DNA of 64,000 nt from Cristatella mucedo (Eukaryota; Bryozoa; Phylactolaemata; Cristatellidae): contig WPIO01000044.1 in assembly GCA_009760855.2 (NCBI GenBank), forward strand, positions 2,055,393 to 2,119,392. The letters run 5' to 3'. Made by a program: the position numbers and the translations under genes. Within the stretch, counting starts at the first letter, position 1. Each line of letters begins with the position of its first letter. Below, one piece after another: positions 52,755 to 63,790 of this stretch. A model generated the notes under the pieces. It was not told where the DNA came from and did no database searches. It saw only the letters and a list, made by a program, of their open reading frames with translations.

Positions 52755-52850
52755 TTGCACAGCCTATTTGTGATCGATTTGAGGTGGATTGCAGAATATT
52801 GCTGCATTGGCAAGGGCTATTTCCGTTTATTGCAATGCACCGACTGAAAG
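52755..52850 (-). repeat. Inverted unit of the 170-bp repeat
   Basis: Reverse complement shows CAATGCAGCAATATTCTGCAATCCACC, in the same order as the satellite core (tgcactgcaatcg, ccgcaatccacc). It would be a single unit turned round beyond the array end. Confidence 0.4.
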
Positions 52851-52925
52851 CTAGCATGAACAAAGGCAATATCGAAAAAAATAAAGAAGCTCGATTAACT
52901 CTGGACAGTCTTTGGCCTGCACTTC

Positions 52926-52963
<38 letters not shown>
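52926..52963. repeat. (TA)n microsatellite
   Basis: About 18 TA units directly outside the left arm of the palindrome. Confidence 0.95.
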
Positions 52964-52964
<1 letters not shown>

Positions 52965-52966
<2 letters not shown>

Positions 52967-53156
52967 ACATTGTTGGTCTGTCTTGAGGAGCGTAAGCAAA
53001 CTGTGTTGTTCAAGGTATCCCACACTTGCCACGTAGCGTTTGTTCCTAGTTGGTTGACGAACGAGATGATATCGCAGCCTACAAGTTGAGCTATGGATAA
53101 TTGGTAGACTCTGAGCTCTGGGTGAACCTAGAGAGTATACAAGAATCGTACGATCT

Positions 53157-53194
<38 letters not shown>

Positions 53195-53213
53195 ACAGGC
53201 TGTTTACAATATT

Positions 53214-53246
<33 letters not shown>

Positions 53247-53428
53247 CCAGATCGTACGATTCTAGGTTCACCCAGAGTTCAGAGTCTACCGATTTTCCCT
53301 AGCTCAACTGGTGGGCTCTGATACCATCTTATTCGTCAGCCAACTAAGTACAAACACTGCGTGGCAAGTGTGGGATACCTTGGGCATCGCGGCTTGCTTA
53401 CGCCGTTCAAGATTTGTCAACAATGTCA
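52965..53428. repeat. Long imperfect palindrome with AT-rich centre
   Basis: Left arm 52965-53165 and right arm 53240-53428 are inverted copies, about 80 percent alike: TGACATTGTTG outermost, GGTATCCCACACTTGCCACG, CAAGTTGAGCTA, GGTAGACTCTGA, CTCTGGGTGAACCTAG and AATCGTACGATCTGGTATAT innermost. The right arm lacks 11 bases (AGAGTATACAA region). The centre (53160-53245) is TA repeats round CCACAGGCTGTTTAC. Both arms, read outward, could encode a similar peptide (WQVWDTL). Confidence 0.88.
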
Positions 53429-54404
53429 GGCTTAGTGTTTCCACCAACATAAGTCAACCGATGGATAATACTTCACCTATCAGCGCGTCTTTTCTGCAGA
53501 ACATCAGTCGGGCAGTACGTCAGGCTGACGCGTCTGGGGACATGCTTCTCAGCCATCACCTCACCATTCGGATGATTCTTTATTGGGGCTAAGCAAATCT
53601 AAGTGGGCATTGGCATCTTTTGTGCACACACCCACATGAAGCCTGGCACGCTTGTAAAGAACTATTCAAGTACCAATAGATTCAAAACGCGCTGCAAGCG
53701 TTTCGCTGGATCGGGACTCTGGTGCATTGCATTTACATTTACAAGGATGGATGCCCCAAAGAATCAGCGCTCATTTAAGATGCTTCCAAGGCACGAGAAA
53801 TTATTTTTAAATTTAAATTATTTACAAAACTCCTCGTGCATGCAGCAAATTAGTTCTTTCACCCAGCGTTTACCCGGGAGATTTTAGTAAGTCACTAATA
53901 ACCATCTGCTCCACTGCTCCTAAAATTTTGGTTTCATTACGATGCGAGGCATTTTTGCAAGAGAAGGCGTCAAGGCATCGAGTTTATATATTTGTACTAC
54001 TTTAAATAACAGAAGACCTAGTTAGCATTCCGTATGTATTTCCAAGGAGCAGAAGAAACGATGCGCCGTCAGGACGGCCACATTTGATTGCCCAGTACCG
54101 AATCAAATTTACAATGTATTGTGTTGCCTTTTCCTTAGAAGTCTAGAATTTTCATGTTCTAAAGCCGAATTAGACTTTTTCTGTCCGATGAATTTTGCTA
54201 GACTTTGTAAATATATAATCGGCACATTGGCGGCGATATTAGATTTCGTTATAAAATTTGACCTCGAGGTTGAATTCGTAACATTTCTACCTCTGTAGCT
54301 ACCGTGAATACCAAGATCAACAATCGCTCAAATTTCATGCTTGCACCGCTAAGAAAACGCACAATTTTGTTTACCACAGCTCTTCTGGTAATATCTGTGA
54401 CTGT
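53429..54404. other. Unassigned spacer
   Basis: The frame from 53311 stays open through the right arm to 53592, but no family is recognised. Nothing else seen. Confidence 0.35.
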
Positions 54405-54550
54405 AAATGAACTCTGTTGCTCGCTACTGGCATGCCTCCCTACCGGTGCAATAAAACGCCAACAGTCTGTGCAAATCTCTGCAGCTAGACACTTTGTGGT
54501 GAACGTCGCAACTACCGCATTACACTAATTCTCACCAAACTTCACTCGCT
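54405..54550 (+). mobile_element. Decayed LINE A fragment
   Basis: Reads ELCCSLLACLPTGAIKRQQS then ISAARHFV, matching FCNSLLTGLPACAIRRLQ in the better copies. Confidence 0.5.
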
Positions 54551-54579
54551 CCTCCATTAAGCAGCGTATAGAGTTGTAA

Positions 54580-55310
54580 TGCAATTTAATATAACTTTAT
54601 CTGTATCTCCACAAAGCCACAAAGACTATATTGAAGTTACAAAAGAGAGTTTCGTATAGCACATTTGAAAGCCTAAGTGGCTTTCGGTACGCATTCGATA
54701 GCCAACAGACTTCACCTCGAAAAACAAATGGTAAGGGAGAAGCATAGCTGAGTCAGGAGAGCAGTTGAGGTAGTAAGTAGCTTGGTAGTAGCATCTCAGG
54801 ACGACTGGAAATGATGCGCTATAGGCGGCAGCACGAGAGTAGTTTACGTTGCGTAAGAATTGCGAGAGTTCCAGCCTAGGACCTGCAGATGAAACAGCTA
54901 ATCTATTGCTCATCCAAGACCTGAGGGCACGAGGAGGCTGAAACTGGTGCAGCAGTTCAGATAGGTATGGAGGAGCCGAGCCTTGGCGTGCCTTGCGGGT
55001 TAGCGTAAGAACTTTGCTCTGCATCCGTTGATCAACCAGCAGCTGTCCAAGGTCTTTGAGTAAAGAAGATACATAGTCAAATCTCTGGGATATTTTAAAC
55101 TTCCCTTGCAGCCATATTAATTGCCAACCACAGTGGCCAAGTGGCTTTTTTCGGTTGCCCAGCCAAAAAGGACTTACAATAATCTAGCCGAAAGAGAACC
55201 GAGAAGCTAGTTAAATTTTTTGGAAGCCACCGTGGAAGACAGCTCCTAATCTTAGATAGGGATCGGAAGAGGTGCTAAACTGTGGAAGCACTCTTTTTAA
55301 TGAAGATCAT
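54580..55310 (-). mobile_element. LINE B copy, decayed
   Basis: Minus-strand 55024-54626 reads VLTLTRKARQGSAPPYLSEL and VGYRMRTESHLGF; upstream the DYCKSFLAG-type region is broken by indels. Ends near 55310. Confidence 0.78.
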
Positions 55311-55339
55311 GTATTGATGTATGTATGACATTCTCATAG

Positions 55340-56445
55340 GAATGGCAGCAACTCTCTTAAATTGGATGACGAAAAAACCAACTTACTATTTATGGTCAAA
55401 CTAAGCGTGATTTAGAAATTGGGAAACCTTGCGCTCAAAATTAACTCGGCCAACATATCTCCGGTTGAATCTGCACGTAGTCTAGGTGTCCTGTTCCAAA
55501 GCGACCTGTCATTAGACGACCACACAGCTTCGCAGTCAAGTCTGCCTACTTTGAGCTACATAACATTGCTAAAATTTGGGCTTGCTTAGACAAAGATATT
55601 ACATCGAAACTGGTCCATGCATTTGTGACATGCCTTCTCGACCTCCATAACTCGCTGCTTGCTGGTCTACCGGTGTGTGTAATCAGGCGCTTACAGTTGG
55701 TGCAAAACTCTGCAGCTAGGTTCGTCTGTCGTAAGCGTCTCCATTGCCACATTGCACCACTTCTCGCCGACATGCACGGGCTCGCTCTCAAGCTTCAGCG
55801 TATCGACTTCGAGGTTCTGTCACTTCCTTTTAGGTCACTACATTCTCTGGCTCCAGTCTACCTATCAGAACTACTCCACCAGGCGAAGAATAGTACAGCC
55901 CGCTGTTCTGACGAATCTTTTAGCCATACCTCGTACGAACTTCAAAACCGTTTGAGACCTTGCCTCGAAGAGCCCTACTGGCACACTAGGTGAGGCGTTT
56001 ACTTTTCGAGACCTCGGTCCCGAAGTCAAGGGTTCGAATCCTGCAGTGTGCGATCCTTTATTACCACTGCAAGCAGTGGTGATAGCCGTGAAGGATGTTC
56101 TGTCGCAGTACAAAAGAGTCTGTTGATTCAGCTAGTATTTATTTTTAGTTCCCATGCTCCCAAAACCTAGAACAACGGATGCACGTCGAAATGTCCCCCA
56201 ACATGACGTTTAAAAAGAAGTTTCAAAAGCATCTATTTATTACAGCATTTGGTGTGTCTTTGTGATTCGTCTCTCGTGTTCATGTACCTGCTTACGCGAT
56301 GGGTACCTGCTGTTTGCGGATTTTACCGCCAATCTTTTGGTAATGCTTTCTACACAGCATCTGTAAAGCGGCTAGAAAGAGATTTGGTTCTCTGAGGGCG
56401 CTATGCAAATATATTATGATTATTATCAATATTAAGTTTCAAAAT
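55340..56445 (+). mobile_element. LINE A copy split by a SINE
   Basis: LDDEKTNLLF-type start, SLDDHTASQSSLPTL region, then CLLDLHNSLLAGLPVCVIRR and RKRLHCHIAPLLADMHGLA at 55625-55900. The 3' part resumes after a SINE and ends GCGGCTAGAAAGAGATTTGG, TTCTCTGAGGGCGC, ATTATGATTATTAT. Confidence 0.82.
55962..56142 (+). mobile_element. tRNA-derived SINE 1 inserted in LINE A
   Basis: Head CCCTACTGGCACACTAGGTG, B box GGGTTCGAATCCTGCAG, body GTGGTGATAGCCGTGAAGGA, tail GATTCAGCTAGTATTTATTT. It lies between two halves of the LINE A 3' region. Confidence 0.85.
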
Positions 56446-56469
56446 TTAGGCAGCCCAGGGCTCTGTCAC

Positions 56470-56700
56470 TCGCTTTTAGGTTGACTCTCCTCCTCGCCTA
56501 CCTATAAATAATAGCTTCTAATCAAGCCTGCCGATGCACCACCCGCTCTCCTGACAGGTCATTTGGTTGTGCCTCTAGCGAACTTCAAATCCCTGGTGGG
56601 CAAAATAAAACCAATAAACAAATATGAAATACCAAAGAAGATTTTTTCTCTAGGAAGGCACTATATATTTTGTTATCATTATCCTTACTATAAAGAAGGG
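56470..56700 (+). mobile_element. Decayed LINE A 3' fragment
   Basis: CTGTCACTCGCTTTTAGG, then GCCTACCTAT, CACCACCCGCTCTCCTGAC and a GGCACTATAT...TTATCATTATC end follow the family order with deletions. Confidence 0.5.
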
Positions 56701-57002
56701 GCTTAAGGGAACCTTAAGCAATTGAAAGCGAAGCACTCCACTAAGCGATGAGGTCGGCGTGGATTATCGAATACAATCTTAGTGTAACCCGAAAGTTGGA
56801 ACACCCAACCCTTCGGATTGGGTCAGCTGGAGACGCCTGCCCGCTCTTCGTAGCCACGCTCGAGCGTTCGCGTGTCGCCAAAACAGCTTTTCTAGACGTC
56901 CGTAGATAACGTAAGCAAATCACGCACAGCCTTAACTAGGAACCTGTTGGCTACGGTTTATTCAGCGGGCCTGTTAGTAGCGTGTTAGACGTGTCTCCTT
57001 AT

Positions 57003-57079
57003 AATAATAAATATAATAATTCATTGATATAGCACCCCAATAGAATTTAATCTCTATTCAGGCGCTTCACATATATCGG

Positions 57080-57080
<1 letters not shown>
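57003..57080 (-). mobile_element. SINE 2 tail fragment
   Basis: AATAATTCATTGATATAGCA, CCCAATAGAATTTAATCT and AGGCGCTTCACATAT match 24755-24815; the tRNA-like head is replaced by a CT run. Confidence 0.6.

Positions 57081-57138
<58 letters not shown>
57081..57138. repeat. (CT)n microsatellite
   Basis: About 28 CT units directly abutting a truncated SINE 2. Confidence 0.97.
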
Positions 57139-57144
<6 letters not shown>

Positions 57145-58325
57145 AATACTCGTTACTCATTTAGTGCTTCTGGACTGTTCGATCTACACCTGCTAATACG
57201 TCCTGGGTCGGCTAAACTCCTGGAATAGAAACTAGCAAGATCGGCAGCAAGCAACTCTAGCTCTCATCCAACCTTTCTATGCAGGCGCTCCGCTCCCAAT
57301 GTCCCATGGTTGGCAGGTAGGGGGGGCAGCCGCTCAAGGACTCCCCGGCTTTACCTTGACTCACCCAGTACACAACTTAGCGATCCGAATGAGCAAGACA
57401 AAGCTAAGCGGTGGTGGTGCACTCGGAATAGCTAGGTAATACTTGACTTCCAATGCCGATAGCTGGTCACGGCTATCGCTAGACACTTCATTTCGGCCGA
57501 TTGTCTCAACAGCCGACCTGACTGTCGGTTCGCGCTCTGCCAGTTGTTCCCCATTTAATTCCACGCAGTAACTCTTCCGCCAGCTACATGTAAGACATTA
57601 TTTGAAACCGGTCTTCCTACTGATTTATTACTAAATCGCTCTCGTGCCACTAGCTATTTGTCTCATGCACTATGCCCAACTTTCGAGGGAACCTGTGGTC
57701 CATTCGCATACCTTTGGTCACTATCCATGCTTGGCTGAGCTAGACGCCTCACACAACCTATGTCACCCCTCTAGCACACGGCCTGAACTGCCAATCTAGC
57801 TTGTAATCCAACCTATATCCCTTCCTTGCTTTGATCACTCTGAGCGCTACCTTCACACTTCTTCCACTGCCAAGCTTGAGTAAGAGCATATTTTTAATAA
57901 AAGCATACTTAAAATAACAGCATATTGCCAAAACCAAGGCCTGCTTAGATAAGAATGCGACAGACAAACTTGCAAACAATGGTGAAGATAGCATCTAAAT
58001 TATAGCAATTTCCTCTATTCAGGACTCCCGGCCTGTGCCCGTAGTTGGCTGCTGTTGTTGCAAAACTCAGCGCATCGTCTGGTCTGTCGACGACGGCGTA
58101 GCTGTCACGTCACATGACTTGGGTCACACCGGCTCCCTGCGAAGCACCCTCAGAAACTCTTCCGATTCACCGAACAGCCCACTACCGATCCATGCACTAC
58201 TGAACCGCAAGCCCGAAGCGACAATGTTCCGGCGCTCCGCTTGTAGCTGCTAGCCTTTAGTGCACTCGTCGTGCCGCCTCAGCTGCGACAATGGGAGACC
58301 GTGCAGCCACGCTCCGCTTGGTGTG
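57139..58325. other. Mostly unassigned spacer with a LINE A scrap
   Basis: 57920-57975 (TTGCCAAAACCAAGGCCTGC, TTAGATAAGAATGCGAC) matches the IAKTRACLDKDTTSKL segment of LINE A. The rest shows no recognised gene or repeat. Confidence 0.4.
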
Positions 58326-58490
58326 AGCCGTGACGGCACACTAGGTAATGCGGTTGCTTTTCACGATCTCGGTCCCGAGTTCGAATCCTGCAGTGGGTAA
58401 TCCTTTACTGCCACTGCAAGCGGTGGCGATAGCCGCCAAGGCTCTTCTGTCGCTATACAAAAGATGCTGTTAAATCAGCTAGTATTTCTT
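58326..58490 (+). mobile_element. tRNA-derived SINE 1
   Basis: GCCGTGACGGCACACTAGGT, GAGTTCGAATCCTGCAGTGG, CTGCCACTGCAAGCGGTGGC, CTATACAAAAGATGCTGT and CAGCTAGTATTT. Lacks a short part of the anticodon-side loop. Directly upstream of the CpG-rich ERC promoter region. Confidence 0.88.
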
Positions 58491-59763
58491 TATTTAGCCC
58501 AGCGGCAAGGCACTCGCAGCCCGGTCGCATTGTTTAAAGTACGAAACAGGCAATTCTTCTACGGACGCTGCCAGCGGAGGCGGCCGCGCTCCGGCTCTCC
58601 TCTTGCTACACGTAAACGAGGCTGTTGAATTAGCTGACATCCACTATCGGAATTCGCGCAGCAGCTCCTCCGAGCGTCGGGCCGGAGCGGACGTTAGCGC
58701 GCGCAGACAGATCGTCGACGACGCGGACGCCCCGAGGACGGAACCGATCTAGGCAGTCAATGCATGGTAAAAGAGCGCCTGGCGCCTGCGATCGAGCGCC
58801 CACGGGCGTCCACGATACGACCTAGCGGATACCGCGGCCCCAACCAGTACCCGCGACGGTTAATAAATGGAATAGCTGGCGCGGCGACATGGCGCGTGGT
58901 GGACCTCAGGGCGGGTGGGGTGTAATTATATCTATGGAAGGAAATACCGCCACGCAAACTTGCGCAGAGCTGTAGTTCTTGGCTAATGAAGTACAAGCTC
59001 GATATTTATAGCGAGCCGTTCAACACGCGTACTTAAATGAAAGAAGCAGTCTCAACACCGCCGTCCGGAAGACGTGCCGGCGGTTTACGGGGAGTAGCGG
59101 CGGGTCCAAGTTTCCGTTCTGAGCGAGGCAGATAGTGCAGCTGTGCGCGTTACGACGCGCTTCGCTGTAGTTGAACCAGTCTCCCAGTTCCTCGTGGGTA
59201 GCGGCAGCACATTGTGCAGGCGATCCAGATTACTCCCGTCTATCGACCCGGCGCACAATCAGCAACCGGCGCGCCAAGCGTGACCTTTGACATCGGATAC
59301 CTTTCCTGGGCGATAATAACAGATCCGACCGGGCCGGAGGCCCGTAGGCCCCTGCATTACTCAAGTTTAGCTACTGGCTGGCTACCGTGTAGCGTAGGTG
59401 AGTACGCGCCTGCGTCTGCAAGCGCATGAATATATGTTGGCTAATCACTGCAGCTTGCATCAGTTGCTGCGCTTCCTGCTCCATTTCCACGAGATTGCCA
59501 CGGCCAGCCATTGGCTTCCCCTGAGCTAGCTAATTTGTTCACCCCCAGCCTTACGACAGGCGTCTCATGCCCCGAGTCTCGCTAGTTCTAGTTCTAGGCT
59601 CGCGCTGTGTCGGGTAGCGTCGGCTCGAATGCTTCTTTGTCGCTCGACAAAGCCGTCGGCGTTCCTTACACGCGCCCCGGCTCGTCGGCGACCGGTGACT
59701 TCTTAACGCTAGCTTGACTGAGCCGGATGCTCTCGTTCGCATAGCAGATCGGCCGTAGCGAAA
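58491..59763 (+). promoter_or_regulatory. CpG-rich promoter region and 5' leader of the ERC gene
   Basis: From about 58560 the DNA becomes visibly richer in CG dinucleotides than the surrounding AT-rich intergenic DNA, and stays so into the coding exon, as in a CpG-island promoter. The transcription start is not pinned; an AT-rich TATTTATAG stretch near 59001 is the only TATA-like site noticed. A 30-base fragment of a SINE 3' end (58608-58638) sits at the upstream edge. Short ORFs on both strands here look like products of the high GC content. Confidence 0.5.
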
Positions 59764-60876
59764 ATGTCAAAGCCGAAAGCCGCGGCGGCGAGCTCCGTGC
59801 GCAGCGCCAGCCCCGCCAGCTTTGCGACCAGCTCGCCGAAGCCGAGCCAGAAAAGACCGCACGTTGGTGCAGCGGCAACGTGGACTTCGACCGGCAAAGG
59901 CAGCAGCAGCAGCAGCCTGGTCGGTGGCGACCACATGACAGGCGCCGACTACAATGGTGATGGACTCGGTGCCGTCAAGCACAGCGTCGCCTCCTCCGAC
60001 TCGATGAGAAGCCACGGCTCTCCACATCTGACCAGATCCCAAAAACTGGACAGAAGTTCGGCCGATAGCGACCTCGCAGCCACTGCTGCCGCCTCGCGAG
60101 CACTAGAGAGTTTCGCGGACCTGTACGGCTCCCTGAGCCGGCACGGCACGCTGCCGTTGCCCCAGCCGCGCTCCCTACCGCCAGGTGCGGACGAATACCC
60201 GACGTACGTCGCCGCCAGCTCCGTGAGCAGGGCCGATGCTCAAGCCAGCAGCCGAAGCGAAGCTCGCGGCTCACTCGGCCGCCTCAACGACGTCGGCGAC
60301 CAGAGGCAGGCCGTGCTGCCGCCGCCCGAAAGCGGGTGCTCGGCGCCTGACAGCAAGTTCGGCTCGCTGGATCGGACCGCCGCGCTGCGCCACTACGGCT
60401 ACCGCGACAGGTCGCTGGAGCGCTCCGGCGAGTATGCGCACAGCTGGAGGGTGCAGCGCAACCGCTCCCTCGACCGCGACTACCCGCTGCTGGCCGTCAG
60501 CAGCCACTCCCTGGAGCGCTGCGCGCCCGACGACGACGGGGGTGACGGTCGTGGCGGTGGCGGCGACGAGGACTCGGCATCTTTACGCTATGCACATAGT
60601 CACGGCAGCCATGGCAGCATCGGCAGCCATGCCGGCCAGCAGAGCCACAGCCTGCTGATCGTGCGACTGCAGACGCAGCTGCTCGAGGTGGGCAAGGAGC
60701 TGACCGACCGTCAGAAAGAGCTCGAGCAGAACAAGTCGCAGCTCAACTCGTACATAGCATCGGTGAAGACGTTCTGGAGCCCCGAGCTGAAGAAGGAGCG
60801 AGCTTCGCGCAAGGAGGAGGCGGCCAAAGCCGCACGGTTCGCCGACCAGCTCAGGCAGTTGCAGAACGACAAGCAG
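59764..60876 (+). CDS. ERC1/ERC2-like: ERC/ELKS/CAST active-zone scaffold, first coding exon (partial gene)
   Basis: ERC proteins are long coiled-coil scaffolds of the presynaptic active zone that bind RIM, liprin-alpha, Rab6 and calcium channels; insect Bruchpilot belongs to the same family. The exon opens with ATG at 59764 and gives 371 codons in phase 0, ending KQ at donor GTACAA (60877). Residues 1-290 are a Ser/Ala/Arg-rich, probably disordered head with four SL[DE]R motifs (201, 217, 235, 249) and an Asp/Gly patch. From about 295 a coiled coil begins (HSLLIVRLQTQLLEVGKEL). Residues 333-346 (SVKTFWSPELKKER), then RKEEAA, match the signature at the start of the ERC coiled coil in vertebrates. 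Third positions are strongly GC-rich. Frame continues to a stop at 61057-61059 only by reading into the intron. Family is certain; exact orthology is not. Confidence 0.93.
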
Positions 60877-61604
60877 GTACAAGCAGCCCCTGACAGCTGG
60901 TTGGCTGGCTGCAACCAGCCAACAGTGGCCAGCTGCCAGCTGTACTCACCCAGCTTCTGTGGTGCTGCTTCTCGCATGAAAATGAACCTGCTGAAATGTT
61001 TAAATGTTTTTACGGTGCTTTACACGAATCACCCGTCTGCAGATAGCCATATTTGCTAGGCATGCTCACTTTTGCAGTGTCAAGACACGGTTTGCTGAGG
61101 ACTGTTGCACTAACCTACACCCTTTGTTCGTCCAGCCCCCTTTGCCCTATGGCCTTGTATAATTTGTCAGCTCAAGCCTGTGTCTCTGTGTGAGAGTGTG
61201 CTCACCGGCGCACTAACTTATGCTTGCGTTCATGTCTGCGCTGCACGAAGCTTGTGCAGGCTTCTAGTGTCAGTCGTTGGGGTGGGAAGAAGCTGTGCAT
61301 TTTTGCTTGGTGAATTGTTTCATCTAAAGCTTCTCCCCATTGGCTGCCTCAAACCGATCGAGGTTTCCTGTCCGTTGTTTACCAAGTGGTTGGGGGTTTC
61401 CGGTGGTCGGTTGGTTGGTCGGTGAGGCTTTGGGCTGCTTGCTCAGCTAACCTGCCAGTGTACCGGTCGACTGATCCTCAGTTCCTGGACTCCAAATCTA
61501 TAAATGCATAGTTTGCCAAGCCAAATAGGGTGGCTTAATCCCCTATAGAAAAGCGTGGTCGATTTGGATATGAAGAAGACCCCCTCCATTTGCATATCGA
61601 TAGG

Positions 61605-62560
61605 TAAGAATACTAATGGTAATAATAATAATAATGATAATAATAGTGAGTCTTTGTTAGCACCCTCGGAGAACCAAATCTGGATCGGGTGCTTTACAAC
61701 TCTCTGCCAGAGAAGCATGACCAAGAGCTGTGACAACCATGCAAAAGCACAGAAGAAGACAGACAGGTGTGGCTGCTGATTAGTATGACCCATGATTAGT
61801 TGTAACATGCTCTGAATCATGCACAGGAAAGAACGCAAAGCACAGGAAAAAAGACAAGTGCACTGGGGGCGCAGGGGAGGCTTCGCAAAGCAGATGGGGA
61901 AGCAGCAGAAGCAGAGAAGCAGCTGAGACTTAAATTATGCAAAGTCATTGCAAGTGGTGACAGAAGCCGGAAGCTACTTCTAGACTTTCGGTTGCGTACG
62001 AACCTTCAGCCCGATCAGCAAAAGACTTCAAATTCAGTGCTAGGAGCAGCAGGGCGACTGGAAGCGAATGAGCAGGTGGAGATGGTGCGAGATCAAGCTG
62101 GAGGTGCAAGGAGGTCAGATAGGCAGGCTGGCACAATCCTGTAAAGTGATCTGTAGTAGGCCAGAGAGAGGATCTTGGTCTAACGATGCTTGATAGGGAG
62201 CTAAATGACACTCAGATAGAAGTGGTCTGATGTGGCAGCAATGTTTTTGACAGCACGTCAGCCAAACTGCTGAGTTATTCACTAGTTGCAGCCGATTGAA
62301 GGCACAGGCTTGGAATCCTGAATAAAGAGAATTATAGTAATCGAGATGCGATGTCGAAAGCTCGTGGGCTTATTTGGCTGTCATACTCTTGTTTAAGCAG
62401 GCCCTGCTTTTGAAAATGTTCTGCTGACAGTAGGCCGACTTGACATTAGAGACAATATGCTAGTCCAATGACAAGTCGTTTTGGATCAGCGATCCTAGAT
62501 CATGGGCGGACGTCATGAGATTGATACTAGATAAAACAATCGAGGTGACTTATCCTTTGC
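61605..62560 (-). mobile_element. LINE C: third, diverged CR1/L2-like copy
   Basis: On + the 3' end shows AATAATAATAATAATGATAA then GCACCCTCGGAGAACCAAATC, like LINE A but different. Minus-strand 62211-61945 reads PAYLTSLHLQLDLAPSPPA, NLKSFADRA; farther up, frame-broken pieces give SAHDLGSLIQNDLSLD. Same domain order as A, with clear sequence distance. Confidence 0.7.
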
Positions 62561-63347
62561 TTCATAAGGCGACCCATGACATGCTGACAATGGAAATTGT
62601 GGGTATGTGGCTTTCAAACTGACTTTGCAACAACCCCCATCTAAAAGTTAGTCAGCCTATAGGGATAGGAGTAAATGAGCCAAGTGCTTTTACAGTACTA
62701 CCCTATAGCCTTGTGGGTTACTGTTGGCCTGTACCGAGGTCGGCCTATTTGAGTGATGCTGAGCAGAGGTAAGAGCAAAGAGTTGGGCAGCTGAGGGGGA
62801 AGGATCGCTTCTGGAGTAGCTAACTAGCATAGGTAGACAGGTGAGAGCAGCTGCTGACTTAGTGCATGATCTTGGCAGCACTCTGCTGTTTGTCGGCCAA
62901 AAGCAGCCGCTGGCCCGCGCGATGGTGGCACCTCTAGCACTCACAGATTGCACACTCGTGTTACTTTTTCTTCTTTCGTTAAGAAGCAGTGCATGCCGAG
63001 GGCACACACTGTTCCAGCAAATGCCGGACAGTTGCTGCACAACTCGCGTGGAGTGCTGCAGAGTGCGTGCTTGCACTGCACACACACTTGCACGGCACAC
63101 GTGGTTGGCAGCTAGAAGCTGGTGGCAGCCACCTCCGACGGCCGCTGCTGTCGCCGGAAGCTCTAAGTGTCGGCCTTCTCTGCTGTCGAGAGAGGCTCCT
63201 GCTGGCAGAGGCTCGAGCAGGCAGCCGACCTAGCCTTGCCTCGGGGCTCCTGTGTCCTCTTATGAGGTTGTGCTAAGGTTGCTGCCATTTACCGAGCCGG
63301 CTAATGGGAGTTTATAATGGTGGTGTAGTACCTGTGTGCTTATGCAG

Positions 63348-63375
63348 AACGCCGAGCTGCAAAACGCCGAACTAG
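63348..63375 (+). CDS. ERC1/ERC2-like: Possible ERC micro-exon
   Basis: A 28-nt stretch between TTATGCAG (ends 63347) and GTGACC (63376) reads NAELQNAEL plus one base in the phase set by the donor at 60877. That is coiled-coil-like and would extend LRQLQNDKQ naturally. It is very short and I cannot match it to a known ERC block, so this is a suggestion. Confidence 0.25.
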
Positions 63376-63644
63376 GTGACCTGTGCCCCACTCCTTGCTC
63401 ATTCCATCAGTCAGTCGAAGCTTGCTTGTGTGCACCGAGCTCATTGTAGCGACTGCCAGCAAATCGATAACTCCCAGCCAGCCGGGTGTGTGAATCGCCT
63501 GCACGTGTGCACAGTGTCGGCCATATGTATCACGTGGTTTACATACACTGCAGCTCGTACTGCAGAGTGCATTCGTGCACGCTTCGGAAACGATTTGCCT
63601 GAAATAATGCCGTGCACTTGCATAACGGGACTTGGGCGACTTGA

Positions 63645-63790
63645 TCTGCCGGGCTGGTTTGGCCCAGTGGTTAAGGTGCTCACTTGACCAAGGTATGGCA
63701 GAGGTCGTGGGCTCGAGCCCCGTGGCACAAGTGTCTGAATAGAGATTAATTTATCTTAGGGTGCTATACAAATGAACTATGTATTATATA
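63645..63790 (+). mobile_element. SINE 2 (tRNA head, LINE-A-like tail)
   Basis: GGCTGGTTTGGCCCAGTGGT head, GGTCGTGGGCTCGAGCCCCG B box, tail GAATAGAGATTAATTTATCT and AGGGTGCTATACAAATGAA, then TTATATATTATTATAT. The clearest plus-strand copy. Confidence 0.8.

Noticed and set aside
53311-53592. A Copia-type LTR retrotransposon marked by a tRNA-Met primer-site match
   Set aside because: Only a 13-base match on the minus strand; no paired LTRs, protease, integrase or RT were seen nearby.
59767-60882. Several 60-100 codon minus-strand ORFs and a 140-codon ORF in another plus frame
   Set aside because: They are antisense or frame-shifted shadows of the GC-rich ERC exon.
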